The notes below the pieces were generated by a model. That model was not told the origin of the DNA. It searched no databases and saw only the letters and a list, made by a program, of their open reading frames with translations. This document shows positions 8,496-17,394 of a stretch of 64,000 bases of DNA, in pieces. Source of the stretch: Corallincola platygyrae (GTDB taxonomy: Bacteria > Pseudomonadota > Gammaproteobacteria > Enterobacterales > Neiellaceae); contig NZ_BAABLI010000008.1 in NCBI RefSeq assembly GCF_039544265.1, forward strand, positions 62,001 through 126,000, written 5' to 3'. The position numbers and the translations under genes were made by a program. Position 1 is the first letter of the stretch, and each line of letters starts with the position of its first letter.

Positions 8496-9058
8496 ACCTC
8501 CTCCCATGGCGTGAAGAAGCTCGAAAACGACGGCAGAATGCGTTTACCGCCATACTGGGTGCTGCTGTACTCGCCAGTGTCCTGCTTATGTATGGCGTCT
8601 ACTCAATCATTGGTGGGGTTATCGACGGCCAACGGCATCGTAATGCTTACCTACAGCAAGAGATTCAAGTTTTAGACAGGCAGATCGCAGAGATCAAAGA
8701 GCTTCGAAAGAGAAAAGCTGAACTGGCTCAGCGGATGAAATTGATTTCTGATCTACAGAAAAACCGAAATATGGTGACTCGTATTTTTAATGAGTTGGCC
8801 GCGTCGGTGCCCGGTGGTGTTTACATGACAGAGTTAGATCGAAAATCTGGTGATATACAAATTACCGGGCGATCTGAATCTAATAACCACTTGTCTAATC
8901 TGATGCGTCGTGTCGTTAACTCGTCTTGGTTGACAGACCCTACATTGCAATCGATTTCTGCTGATCCAAAAGAGCCTAAATTGAAAAGCTTCTCTATGCG
9001 TCTGAGAGTTAAGGAAGCCGCACCCGCAGCTGATAATCAAGCTAAGGGGGCCAAGTAA
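8483..9058 (+). CDS. pilN: Type IV pilus inner-membrane protein PilN
   Basis: 191 residues. Begins with the conserved PilM-binding sequence INLLPWREEARK at residues 4-15, followed by one membrane helix (about 22-45), a coiled coil (about 50-95) and a ferredoxin-like periplasmic domain. PilN and PilO form the inner-membrane alignment complex linking the cytoplasmic motor to PilP and the PilQ secretin. The stop codon overlaps the pilO start as TAATG. Confidence 0.95.
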   Translation: MAHINLLPWREEARKRRQNAFTAILGAAVLASVLLMYGVYSIIGGVIDGQRHRNAYLQQEIQVLDRQIAEIKELRKRKAELAQRMKLISDLQKNRNMVTRIFNELAASVPGGVYMTELDRKSGDIQITGRSESNNHLSNLMRRVVNSSWLTDPTLQSISADPKEPKLKSFSMRLRVKEAAPAADNQAKGAK

Positions 9059-9657
9059 TGAATTTTGATCTTAAGCAGCTCAATGAAGTCGATCTGAATG
9101 AGCTGGATCTGAATAACATCGGCGAATGGCCGCCTGTAGTTAAGGCCATCTTCGTCGGTATCGTTTCAGTATTGACCTGCTTTTTGTTCTACTACTTTTT
9201 GATCAGTGACCAACTCGATGATCTGTCCAGAGAGCAGGCGCGTGAAGTAGAGCTTCGTGAGCAGTTCCGCTCTAAGTATCACCTTGCTTCGAGAGTGAAA
9301 ACATACCGAGAGCAGATGAAAACGATGGAAGAAACCTTTGAAAATCTTCTGCGTATTCTTCCTGCAAGTCACGAGACCCCGGGTCTACTTGACGATATCA
9401 CTTACGTTGGTACCACCCACGGCCTTGAGTTTGTCAAGATCAATTGGGAGCCTGAGCGTCCACAGGAGTTTTATATCGAGCTTCCCATCGCCATTGTGGT
9501 TGAAGGTGATTACCACCAGTTTGGTGATTTCGTATCAGATGTGTCTGCTCTGCCGCGTATTGTGAGTTTGCATGACTTCGCTATTAAACGACTTGACGAG
9601 ACCAAGTTGCAGATGAGTATCTTGGCCAAAACCTACCGCTATAAGGAGGCTGAGTAA
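9058..9657 (+). CDS. pilO: Type IV pilus inner-membrane protein PilO
   Basis: 199 residues. Short cytoplasmic N-terminus rich in N-E-L-D repeats, one membrane helix (about 30-50), a coiled coil (about 55-95) and a periplasmic ferredoxin-like domain. Partner of PilN in the pilus alignment complex. Overlaps pilN and pilP by one base each (TAATG), a tightly coupled operon. Confidence 0.95.
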   Translation: MNFDLKQLNEVDLNELDLNNIGEWPPVVKAIFVGIVSVLTCFLFYYFLISDQLDDLSREQAREVELREQFRSKYHLASRVKTYREQMKTMEETFENLLRILPASHETPGLLDDITYVGTTHGLEFVKINWEPERPQEFYIELPIAIVVEGDYHQFGDFVSDVSALPRIVSLHDFAIKRLDETKLQMSILAKTYRYKEAE

Positions 9658-10172
9658 TGAAGAAGCTTGCTCTAATCGCCTTGCTTAGTGCGGGCATGGT
9701 GGGATGCGGTGACGACATTGCAGACTTGCAGGAGTTTGTGTCCTCAGTTAAGGCGACCCAGTCAGGTTATGTCGAACCAATGCCTGAAGTTGCGCCTTTC
9801 CAACACGAGGATTACGTGGCAAATGAGCTGCGTAGCCCATTTGTTGCGCCTCAGCCTGAATTGATTGTTGAGGCGGTAGAAGTTGTAAAAGATTGTTTGA
9901 CGCCAGATGTTAATCGTATCAAGGAGCCTCTGGAGGCCTATGCACTGGATAACCTCACCATGAAAGGTACGGTGGGAGATGCTGAAGGTCTGTGGGCCTT
10001 GATTCAGACTGATGACGGTGGCCTTTTCCGTGTTCGTGCGGGTTACCATATGGGGCTCTATTTTGGCTTGGTAACGCAAGTACGCCGAGATGGGCTTGAC
10101 TTGATTGAATTGATCCCTGACGGCTCAGGCTGTTGGGTTGAGCGTTATACAGACGTAGCGCTGGCGGAATAA
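9657..10172 (+). CDS. pilP: Type IV pilus lipoprotein PilP
   Basis: 171 residues. Signal sequence of about 16 residues ending in a lipobox-like MVGC (Cys17), then a disordered stretch and the PilP beta domain (about 95-165; LTMKGTVG and GLFRVRAGYHMG). PilP is an inner-membrane lipoprotein that bridges PilN/PilO to the N0 domain of the PilQ secretin. It is preceded by pilO with a one-base overlap and followed by pilQ after 16 bases. Confidence 0.94.
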   Translation: MKKLALIALLSAGMVGCGDDIADLQEFVSSVKATQSGYVEPMPEVAPFQHEDYVANELRSPFVAPQPELIVEAVEVVKDCLTPDVNRIKEPLEAYALDNLTMKGTVGDAEGLWALIQTDDGGLFRVRAGYHMGLYFGLVTQVRRDGLDLIELIPDGSGCWVERYTDVALAE

Positions 10173-10188
10173 AAAGTAGAATTCGGGT

Positions 10189-12267
10189 ATGGATATGTTT
10201 ACTAAACGGACGGTGAGGCACTTTGGCCGTGTGGTTGGGTCAATAACTTCGGGAGAGTTGAAAGCCGTGATTTCGAATAGGCTGGTAACATTGTTCTTAT
10301 GCTTACTGCTGTTGCCTGGCGCAGCTAATGCAGCACAGCTGAAGGACATTCGTTATAACGCGGTGGTTGAAGATCTGCTGGAGATTGAGCTGATTTTTGA
10401 TGCACCAGTAGAGGATCCAGAGAGTCGCGTAAATCACCGACCCACTGAGATTGAGTTCCGTTTTCCAGACGTAACATCAGACTTGGACTTACGCAGTATT
10501 CCAATTGATAAGGCTGACGTGCGCGGGCTTAGCCTGCAGGAAGGTTTCCGTGGGATGAAGATGGTAGTAGGGCTTAAGTCTCTGCGACCTTATCGTACTC
10601 AGCGTAAAGGCAACTCATTCATTATCAGTATTGGTAATGAAGTGGTTGCAGGCCCTACGCCTGACGATGTGTTCCTGAATCGAATTAACGCGTTGGACTT
10701 CCGTCGTGGCGCAGAGGGTGAAGGCCAGTTCCTGGTTTACCTCGAAGGTCAATCTGCTGCTGTAGATGTGACTCAAAAAGGCGACAAGCTGATCGTTGAG
10801 TTCCATAACACAGACATCATGAAAGAACTTATCTACATGATGGACGTTATCGACTTCAACACACCGGTAAAAACCATCGAAACATTTAAAGGTGAAAACT
10901 ATACGCAGTTTATGGTTGAACCTTTGACTGACTATACCTACAACTATTATCAGCTTGATAACCTGTTTACACTGACTGTTTCGCCAATCGATGAAGATGC
11001 AGATGATGTCTCTGATCAATATGCCGGTCAGCCTATCTCTCTGAACTTCCAGGACATCCCAGTTCGTACCGTTTTACAGATTATTGCTGATTACAACGGC
11101 TTTAACCTGGTAACTACCGATTCTGTATCGGGCAACATTACCCTTCGCTTGGATGGTGTTCCGTGGGACCAAGCATTGGACATTATCCTGAAAGTTAAAG
11201 GTTTGGGTAAGCGTGTGGAAGGCCGTATTCTGATGATTGCGCCTTCTGAAGAACTTGCTGTACGCGAAGCGAATGAGCTCAAGGCTGAGCAAGAGGTGAA
11301 AGATCTTGCCCCGCTTTACTCTGAGTATATTCAGGTGAATTACGCTAAGGCTGTTGAGCTGGTCGCCATTATGACTTCCAGTGAAGCAGCGCTGCTCTCT
11401 GATCGCGGAAGTGTATCTGTAGACGAGCGTACAAATACCCTGTTAGTGCGTGACACTGCAGAGCGTCTAGAAGATGTGCGCCGCATGATAGACATACTCG
11501 ATATTCCTGTGAAACAGGTCATGATCGAAGCGCGTATGGTGACCATTAACGATAATGTCCAGGAAGACTTGGGTATTCGTTGGGGTATCACTGATACCTT
11601 CGATGATGGTGCCACTTCGGGTACTCTTGAGGGAGCTGATGATGCTGCGTCAGGCATTGTTCCCGCACTTGATGACCGCTTAAACGTTAATCTGCCGGTA
11701 GCAGACCCTGCAGGTAGCATCGCCTTCCAGGTCGCTAAGTTGGCCGACGGTACCATTCTTGACCTCGAACTTTCAGCTTTGGAGCGCGAGAACAAGGGTG
11801 AAATTATCGCAAGTCCACGCATCACGACGGCGAACCAGAAAGCGGCTTATATCGAGCAGGGTACCGAAATCCCATTTGTCGAAGCCGCGTCTTCTGGTGC
11901 GACTTCTGTTACCTTCAAGAAAGCGGTATTGGCACTGCGTGTGACACCTCATATCACACCTGACGATCGCATTATCCTTGACCTGACCATCACTCAGGAT
12001 ACTCAAGGTGATACCGTGCCAACAGGAACCGGTGTTGCAACTGCCATTGATACGCAGGAAGTCGGCACGCAGGTGTTGGTTAATAATGGCGAGACAATCG
12101 TACTTGGTGGTATCTACCAACAGGAAGTTCGCCGTGCAGTCAGTAAGGTTCCAATTCTGGGTGATCTGCCTGGTGTTGGCTGGATGTTCAGAAACACCAG
12201 TGACTTCAATGAGAAGCGTGAGATCCTTATCTTTGTTACGCCACGCATTGTGACTGAAACCTTCTAA
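10189..12267 (+). CDS. pilQ: Type IV pilus secretin PilQ
   Basis: 692 residues from the ATG at 10189. AMIN domains (about 50-240) that bind peptidoglycan, an STN/N0 domain (about 283-350; SLNFQDIPVRTVLQ), an N1 domain and a C-terminal secretin barrel with EIPF and VPILGDLPGVGWMF. It forms the outer-membrane pore for the pilus. The signal peptide (hydrophobic core LVTLFLCLLLLPG, cleavage after ANA) lies about 30 residues in, so an in-frame GTG at 10267, preceded by GGGAG, may be the true start (666 residues). Ends at an intrinsic terminator. Confidence 0.95.
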   Translation: MDMFTKRTVRHFGRVVGSITSGELKAVISNRLVTLFLCLLLLPGAANAAQLKDIRYNAVVEDLLEIELIFDAPVEDPESRVNHRPTEIEFRFPDVTSDLDLRSIPIDKADVRGLSLQEGFRGMKMVVGLKSLRPYRTQRKGNSFIISIGNEVVAGPTPDDVFLNRINALDFRRGAEGEGQFLVYLEGQSAAVDVTQKGDKLIVEFHNTDIMKELIYMMDVIDFNTPVKTIETFKGENYTQFMVEPLTDYTYNYYQLDNLFTLTVSPIDEDADDVSDQYAGQPISLNFQDIPVRTVLQIIADYNGFNLVTTDSVSGNITLRLDGVPWDQALDIILKVKGLGKRVEGRILMIAPSEELAVREANELKAEQEVKDLAPLYSEYIQVNYAKAVELVAIMTSSEAALLSDRGSVSVDERTNTLLVRDTAERLEDVRRMIDILDIPVKQVMIEARMVTINDNVQEDLGIRWGITDTFDDGATSGTLEGADDAASGIVPALDDRLNVNLPVADPAGSIAFQVAKLADGTILDLELSALERENKGEIIASPRITTANQKAAYIEQGTEIPFVEAASSGATSVTFKKAVLALRVTPHITPDDRIILDLTITQDTQGDTVPTGTGVATAIDTQEVGTQVLVNNGETIVLGGIYQQEVRRAVSKVPILGDLPGVGWMFRNTSDFNEKREILIFVTPRIVTETF

Positions 12268-12291
12268 AGGATAGCTTTTGAGTTACCGAAG

Positions 12292-12316
12292 AAAGGGGAG
12301 CTAGGCTCCCCTTTTT
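12292..12316 (+). terminator. Intrinsic terminator after pilQ
   Basis: Stem AAAGGGGAGC / GCTCCCCTTT with loop TAG and a following T-tract, 25 bases after the pilQ stop codon. It separates the pil operon from aroK. Confidence 0.85.
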
Positions 12317-12431
12317 GTTCTTTGATTGCCAAAAGGCATCATTTATTGAGATAATGCCCGATTGTTCGAGGGTCCTTGACTTTTTAAGGAGAGACCGCGG
12401 TATTCATCTGTTTAATCGGCTGTAGACGGCA

Positions 12432-12947
12432 ATGGCAGAAAAAAGAAATATTTTCCTTGTTGGCCCCATGGGGGCTGGTAAAAGCACAATCGGTCGCCAT
12501 TTGGCGCAAGAGCTTCATTTAGAGTTTTTTGATTCTGATAGCGAAATCGAAAGTCGCACGGGTGCGGATATCGCATGGGTTTTCGATATTGAAGGCGAAG
12601 AAGGCTTCCGCAAGCGTGAAGAGTCTGTTATCAACGATTTGACCGAGAAACACGGCATCGTGCTGGCTACCGGTGGCGGATCTATCATGAGTAAAGAAAA
12701 TCGAAACCGACTTTCTGCTCGTGGCATCGTCGTTTATCTCGAAACGTCTATCGACAAGCAGTATGCGCGTACTCAGCGTGATAAGCGTCGCCCACTACTG
12801 CAAACAGATGACCCACGTAAGACGCTTGAAGATCTTACTGAAATGAGAAACCCACTCTATAGCGAAATTGCAGATCTGACGGTCAAAACCGATGAGCAAA
12901 GCGCTCGTGTTGTTGCAAATCAGATTATCAAAGAATTGGGCTTCTAG
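12432..12947 (+). CDS. aroK: Shikimate kinase
   Basis: 171 residues. P-loop GPMGAGKSTIGR at residues 11-22; shikimate-binding DSDSEIE with Asp at about 34; lid region with RDKRRPLL near 115-122; GGGS at 78-81. Phosphorylates shikimate at the 3-hydroxyl with ATP, the fifth step of chorismate synthesis. Followed by aroB after 25 bases; aroK-aroB-damX-dam is the standard gammaproteobacterial cluster. The ribosome binding site is weak. Confidence 0.96.
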   Translation: MAEKRNIFLVGPMGAGKSTIGRHLAQELHLEFFDSDSEIESRTGADIAWVFDIEGEEGFRKREESVINDLTEKHGIVLATGGGSIMSKENRNRLSARGIVVYLETSIDKQYARTQRDKRRPLLQTDDPRKTLEDLTEMRNPLYSEIADLTVKTDEQSARVVANQIIKELGF

Positions 12948-12972
12948 AAGTTTTATAGGATAGGGGTAGGCC

Positions 12973-14046
12973 ATGGCGCTTCTCAAGGTTGAGTTGGGTA
13001 CACGTAGCTACCCTATCTACATTTCCCAAGCAGCATATAAAAACGCTGACAGCGTTGCGGATCATGTCGCTCGCAAACGCGTAATGATTGTCACAAATGA
13101 AACTGTGGCGCCTTTGTATTTGGACGGATTGCAGTCTGTTTTGACGACGGCCGGTAAGGACGTCGACACCGTTGTTTTGCCTGATGGTGAACGCTTTAAA
13201 ACGCTGGATACCCTCAATCTCATTTTTACCGGGTTGCTGGAAGGCAACCATGGCAGAGATACAACAATTATCGCTTTAGGCGGTGGTGTTATAGGCGACA
13301 TGGCTGGGTATGCTGCTGCCAGTTATCAACGCGGTGTCGATTTTATTCAGGTTCCAACGACTCTGCTCTCTCAAGTTGATTCTTCGGTTGGTGGAAAAAC
13401 GGCCGTCAACCACCCGCTGGGTAAGAATATGATTGGCGCTTTTTACCAGCCTAAAGCGGTTTTTATCGACATTGATACTTTAACTACGCTTCCAGCACGC
13501 GAATTTGCGGCAGGCATGGCTGAAGTGATCAAATACGGCATAATCTATGACGCTGAGTTCTTTTCCTGGTTAGAAGGGAATATTGAAAAGCTAAAGCAAC
13601 TCGAGCCCGATGCGTTGACATACGCGATCGAAAGGTGTTGTCAGATTAAAGCCGAGATTGTTGCAGCTGATGAAACAGAGAAAGGTGTTCGTGCACTACT
13701 AAACCTCGGCCATACCTTTGGGCATGCTATCGAAGCTGAGCAGGGTTATGGCGTTTGGTTGCATGGTGAAGCAGTTGCGGCAGGTATGATGTTGGCAGCA
13801 AAGACGTCACATTCATTGGGGCTCGTCGACAGCAATTGTGTAGCGCGCATTTCCAATTTAATCAGAGCCTTCGACTTACCTGTTGAAGCACCTGAGGGCA
13901 TGACTTTCGAGCAGTTTATGACGCATATGATGCGCGATAAAAAAGTGCTTGATGGCAAGCTGCGCCTAATTCTTCCGACTTCGATTGGTGCCAGTGAAAT
14001 CTTTGATAACCTAGATGAGTCTCTGCTGAGACAGGTTCTCGCTTGA
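12973..14046 (+). CDS. aroB: 3-dehydroquinate synthase
   Basis: 357 residues. NAD-binding loop GGGVIGDMAGYAAA, the QVPTTLLSQVDSSVGGKTAVNHP motif region, and the zinc ligands in the AEVIKYG Glu and the GHTFGHAIE and LHGEAVAAGM histidines. Converts DAHP to 3-dehydroquinate in the shikimate pathway. Full length for the family, cotranscribed between aroK and damX. Confidence 0.97.
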   Translation: MALLKVELGTRSYPIYISQAAYKNADSVADHVARKRVMIVTNETVAPLYLDGLQSVLTTAGKDVDTVVLPDGERFKTLDTLNLIFTGLLEGNHGRDTTIIALGGGVIGDMAGYAAASYQRGVDFIQVPTTLLSQVDSSVGGKTAVNHPLGKNMIGAFYQPKAVFIDIDTLTTLPAREFAAGMAEVIKYGIIYDAEFFSWLEGNIEKLKQLEPDALTYAIERCCQIKAEIVAADETEKGVRALLNLGHTFGHAIEAEQGYGVWLHGEAVAAGMMLAAKTSHSLGLVDSNCVARISNLIRAFDLPVEAPEGMTFEQFMTHMMRDKKVLDGKLRLILPTSIGASEIFDNLDESLLRQVLA

Positions 14047-14072
14047 ATCCCTTTGTTTTGCTGGAGCGATAA

Positions 14073-15578
14073 GTGGCAGCAAATAGCTATGAAGGAAGAA
14101 ATGTATTCAACTCGCAGCTCCAGCTTCAAGAGCGGCTTGGCTTTTTGGTTGAATTCGATTCCAATATTGTTCTGCTTCAAGGGCCAAGAGGGGCGGGTAA
14201 AACCCATACTCTGGTCAGTTATCTTTCTTCACAAGATGGCGATATCAGCCATGCGTTGATCAGTTGCGGCCCAAACCATTCTGATGGTCATTATCGTCAG
14301 CAAATTCTGACCCAGCTCGTCCCCAACCCCTTGTTTGATGAGAGTGATTCTCTGCTGGATAGCTTCACCAGGATGCTAGAAGGCTCCCACGCTCGGTTTT
14401 TACTGGTCCTTGATGACGCTGATCTGATTTCAGAAACGCTCTGGCTGGAATTAGTTGCTCTGGTTAATTATTGCCGCGCCAGTGATTCAATTCAGATGTC
14501 AGTTATTGCAGCCATTGAGGCAAGCAGCATTTCGCAAACGATTCCTGAAGACGTTTTGCTCAACGTAAGCATGCCACCTTTGACTCCCAGCGAACGTCGT
14601 GAGTATTTGTCTGAGACTTTGGGTTCTGATGAGCGCAAGATGATGCTAAATTCGGAAGCAATTGAGCGTCTCTTACAACAAGCAAGAACACCTGAGTCAG
14701 TGCTTGCTTTAGCGAATAAGATTCGAGGAGGTAAAGTGGCTGAAGCTTCGTTTCCGTGGAAACACGCGGCATTGGCTGCTGTTATCGCCATCGCCTTAAT
14801 TTCTCTGGTGTTATGGGAATTTGATGACAATACTGACCAGCGGCCAGAGCAGCCTGAATCAATCCAAGCTTTAGATACGGTTGAACCGCTGACTGACACT
14901 GCTGTCATTGCAATAGAAGAGCCCATTGCTTCTCCACCTGATGAGGCGGCACCAGACGTTATTGCAAATGCAGACGAGATCCTACCGCCACAAATCGACA
15001 ATGATCCTCTAGAGCTTGAAGCTGCTCCGGCGCCTGAGCAGCAAGTTGTTGTAGAGTTGCCCGATGAGTTATTGCAAGAAGCCGAACGTGATAACCTCAT
15101 TGATACTTCTCCCGCAGTCGAGCCTAACAGTACAGAACCAGAAGCCGAACAAATTGAGCCGGAGCCGCTTCTAAGTGAAGATCCCGTACAAGCCGAGCAG
15201 CCTGCGCTGGAGACGCCGCTTGAAACCGTGCAAGAATCAAAACCTGAAGTCTCACTAGCTGGGGAGCAACTCATTGCAACCTGGCCAGCTAGCGGTTACA
15301 CCCTTCAGCTCGGGGTATTCTCTGATGAAGAGGTGATGAGGCGATTTAACCAAAGGGAAGATATCAAAGCGCTGGAGCCTGACCTGGTTCGTTACGCCAT
15401 AGCGAAAAATGGCAACATGCGCCATGTAATACTGCTGGGTTCCTTTGCCACAAGAGCAGAGGCTACGGCTTATTTGGAACAACTTCCAGAAACAATCAAG
15501 AAACTTAAACCTTGGACTAAACAGATTGCTGCTGTGCACAAGGACATAGATCTGAAGGAGCCGACGCGCGGTGAGTAG
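14073..15578 (+). CDS. damX: Cell-division protein DamX (AAA ATPase plus SPOR domain)
   Basis: 501 residues. N-terminal ExeA/AAA-type ATPase region with P-loop LQGPRGAGKT near 33-42 and Walker B LLVLDDAD near 110-117; one membrane helix about 229-247 (ALAAVIAIALISLVLW); a long acidic Pro/Glu/Ala linker (about 250-410); C-terminal SPOR domain (about 420-490, YTLQLGVFSDEEV) that binds denuded peptidoglycan at the septum. The E. coli protein lacks a good ATPase motif, so this is the longer Vibrio/Shewanella form. Start is GTG with TGGAG upstream. Overlaps dam by 8 bases. Confidence 0.93.
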   Translation: MAANSYEGRNVFNSQLQLQERLGFLVEFDSNIVLLQGPRGAGKTHTLVSYLSSQDGDISHALISCGPNHSDGHYRQQILTQLVPNPLFDESDSLLDSFTRMLEGSHARFLLVLDDADLISETLWLELVALVNYCRASDSIQMSVIAAIEASSISQTIPEDVLLNVSMPPLTPSERREYLSETLGSDERKMMLNSEAIERLLQQARTPESVLALANKIRGGKVAEASFPWKHAALAAVIAIALISLVLWEFDDNTDQRPEQPESIQALDTVEPLTDTAVIAIEEPIASPPDEAAPDVIANADEILPPQIDNDPLELEAAPAPEQQVVVELPDELLQEAERDNLIDTSPAVEPNSTEPEAEQIEPEPLLSEDPVQAEQPALETPLETVQESKPEVSLAGEQLIATWPASGYTLQLGVFSDEEVMRRFNQREDIKALEPDLVRYAIAKNGNMRHVILLGSFATRAEATAYLEQLPETIKKLKPWTKQIAAVHKDIDLKEPTRGE

Positions 15579-16413
15579 TAAAGTGCGTGCTTTCCTTAAA
15601 TGGGCAGGTGGCAAATACAGTTTAGTTGATGAGATAAACCAGAGATTACCCGCAGGGGACACGTTAGTAGAGCCCTTTGTTGGTGCTGGCTCTGTGTTTA
15701 TTAATTCTGATTTCAAGCACTATCGCTTAAACGACATCAATCAAGACTTAATCAATCTTTATCAACTCTTAGCGGATCAAGGCGACCGGTTTATAGCTAA
15801 AGCTAAGCCGCTTTTTTCGGAAGATAACAATAAGGCTGAGGCCTATTATCATCACCGCGAGCAGTTTAATCTCACCGAAGATCCAGAATTGCGAGCTTGC
15901 TTATTCCTCTATCTAAATCGACATGGTTACAACGGTCTGTGCCGGTATAACCGTAAGGGGGGGTTTAATGTTCCCTTTGGTCGATATAAACGTCCCTACT
16001 TTCCAGACAAAGAGATGGCGTTTTTTGCGGAAAAAGCCAAACGAGCAACGTTTACCTGTTTACCATTTTCTGAAGTGATGCGTAGCGCCAAACCGGGAGA
16101 GGTTATCTACTGTGATCCACCCTATTGGCCACTGAGCCCCACGGCCAGCTTCACCTCCTACCATGGCTCTGGTTTCAATCGCAGTGAGCAGGAATTGCTG
16201 GCCCAGGTATCGTATGAGGTAGCAGCCAAAAATGGCGTTCCTGTGCTGATTAGTAATCACGAAGTAGAGGATACTCGCCGGCTCTATGGACAGGCGTCAT
16301 TGGATCGTGTTCAAGTGAAGCGTACCATCAGCCGGAATGGTGCAGGCCGGGTAAAGGTTAATGAATTGCTTGCGCTTTATCGGCCAAAATCACTAGCTGG
16401 TTGTAAAGACTAG
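15571..16413 (+). CDS. dam: DNA adenine methyltransferase (GATC)
   Basis: 280 residues. Motif X FLKWAGGK (8-15), SAM-binding motif I VEPFVGAGSVF (33-43) and catalytic DPPY (182-185). These are the Dam/DpnM signatures, and with the syntenic position after damX they mark the orphan GATC N6-adenine methylase used in mismatch repair strand choice and SeqA-based replication control. Start is GTG at 15571 inside the end of damX, with AAGGAG upstream. A MITE-like element begins one base after its stop codon and separates it from rpe, its usual neighbour. Confidence 0.97.
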   Translation: MSSKVRAFLKWAGGKYSLVDEINQRLPAGDTLVEPFVGAGSVFINSDFKHYRLNDINQDLINLYQLLADQGDRFIAKAKPLFSEDNNKAEAYYHHREQFNLTEDPELRACLFLYLNRHGYNGLCRYNRKGGFNVPFGRYKRPYFPDKEMAFFAEKAKRATFTCLPFSEVMRSAKPGEVIYCDPPYWPLSPTASFTSYHGSGFNRSEQELLAQVSYEVAAKNGVPVLISNHEVEDTRRLYGQASLDRVQVKRTISRNGAGRVKVNELLALYRPKSLAGCKD

Positions 16414-16414
16414 C

Positions 16415-16697
16415 TAGGGTCTGTTGACCTTTTCTGTTTGTTTTTGCAGTAATATGTTGGTGATTTAGGCGAGGCAGAGGCTGTGAAGTTGAGTGGCCCT
16501 CAATAAATAGCCGATAACGAAGCATAAATCGCCAACAAATGCTGCCCCTTCTTTTGAAGGAAATTGGGGGTCGTTGAAACACGTTCCGAGCCGCGTCATT
16601 CGCTCCTTACTTAGGTCGCTAAGTTACGCAGCTCACTTCTTGCTCAAAACGTGTTTCATTCGAACAAAATCCATACACTAAAGGTCAGCAGACCCTA
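16415..16697. mobile_element. MITE-like non-autonomous element, 283 bases
   Basis: The ends are 18-base inverted repeats, TAGGGTCTGTTGACCTTT (16415-16432) and AAAGGTCAGCAGACCCTA (16680-16697), with one mismatch. If the element proper is GGG...CCC it is flanked by TA on both sides, the target duplication of IS630/Tc1-mariner-type elements. No reading frame inside could be a transposase. Two internal inverted repeats are visible: GTTGGTGATTTA (16456-16467) with TAAATCGCCAAC (16525-16536), and GAAACACGTT (16576-16585) with AACGTGTTTC (16648-16657). It lies between dam and the converging DUF2970 gene and overlaps the last six codons of the latter. Confidence 0.75.
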
Positions 16698-16872
16698 ATA
16701 CCAGGTTAACTAAGAATACGAGACTTAATACCAGAAGTGCAGCCATTACCACGCCGGTAACAATATAGGGTAATGGGCTCTTGTCGTTAAAATCCCGCCG
16801 CCTATTGGCTTCGCTCTGAACACCAAAAAACGCACTGAGTGTCGAGGAGACAAATCTGAGTGCGTTTTTCAT
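16678..16872 (-). CDS. DUF2970 membrane protein, C-terminus rewritten by the MITE
   Basis: 64 residues. N-terminal part RFVSSTLSAFFGVQSEANRRRDF is the DUF2970 signature, followed by one membrane helix (about 35-58). Members are small inner-membrane proteins of unknown role in gammaproteobacteria. The last residues GSADL and the stop codon are encoded by the terminal repeat of the neighbouring MITE-like element, so the native C-terminus was probably replaced on insertion. The helix is complete, so it may still function. Confidence 0.8.
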   Translation of the reverse strand: MKNALRFVSSTLSAFFGVQSEANRRRDFNDKSPLPYIVTGVVMAALLVLSLVFLVNLVLGSADL

Positions 16873-16907
16873 TTGAAAATTAGTTGTGATTCTGAGAAGC
16901 AGTTAGC

Positions 16908-17222
16908 TTACGACTTCTCTGGTGCGATAGGCTTTTTGGGTTCGCTGCTGCTGGATATCAACTCCAACAGGTCGATGAAATGGTATTCGGCCGATCGGCT
17001 GTCGCCAGCCAGCCATGCCCACCAGCTTTCATTCGAAGCTTTGTTTTGCAGGGAGCAGCGGTTAGCCGGGTGGCTTGTTGGTAGACTGGGATCAAATGCC
17101 ACGCTATCCATATCGCACGCGCAAGCCTCACCCAGCGACGGTGCAGAGTGGTAGTTCACTGCAACTCCCGAACTTGCTGCGACCACAAGTACAGCGGAAA
17201 GAAGATATTTTATGCGTGTCAT
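16908..17222 (-). CDS. Small exported protein of unknown function
   Basis: 104 residues from the ATG at 17222, chosen because GGGAGG lies seven bases upstream and because the peptide then opens with a typical signal sequence (TRIKYLLSAVLVVAASSGVA). The mature part has a CAC cluster near residue 34 and a third Cys near residue 55, a tryptophan pair (WWAW) and a lysine-rich tail. I do not recognise a family. It follows DUF2970 on the same strand in an accessory patch. Cysteines suggest a disulphide or metal site in the periplasm, which is inference. Confidence 0.6.
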   Translation of the reverse strand: MTRIKYLLSAVLVVAASSGVAVNYHSAPSLGEACACDMDSVAFDPSLPTSHPANRCSLQNKASNESWWAWLAGDSRSAEYHFIDLLELISSSSEPKKPIAPEKS

Positions 17223-17297
17223 TTCACTGCCTCCCTGACAGAGATTCCCTAAATATACCACTAGGAATTGGCAGCGACTATCCCTTGAGTGTTAAAT

Positions 17298-17318
17298 AAA
17301 GGTTAAATATTAACCTTT
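17298..17318. repeat. Short perfect inverted repeat
   Basis: Arms AAAGGTTAA (17298-17306) and TTAACCTTT (17310-17318) with a 3-base loop, about 75-95 bases upstream of the small exported protein gene. A possible operator; no T-tract fit for a terminator. Confidence 0.4.
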
Positions 17319-17345
17319 GGTGGTGTTTTTGTAACCAGCGCAATT

Positions 17346-17376
17346 AAAAAACGCCACCCTATGTGGTGGCGTTTTA
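17346..17376 (-). terminator. Intrinsic terminator after the TorF-type porin gene
   Basis: Stem ACGCCACC / GGTGGCGT extended by A and T runs on both sides, 19 bases beyond the porin stop codon. It isolates the porin gene from the exported-protein gene that follows. Confidence 0.8.
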
Positions 17377-17394
17377 TTGAACGATTGACCGGTT

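Noticed and set aside
14492..15274. Long open frame antisense to damX, rich in Ser and Gly
   Set aside because: A shadow of the acidic Pro/Glu/Ala linker codons of damX; composition is that of a frame reversal, not a protein.
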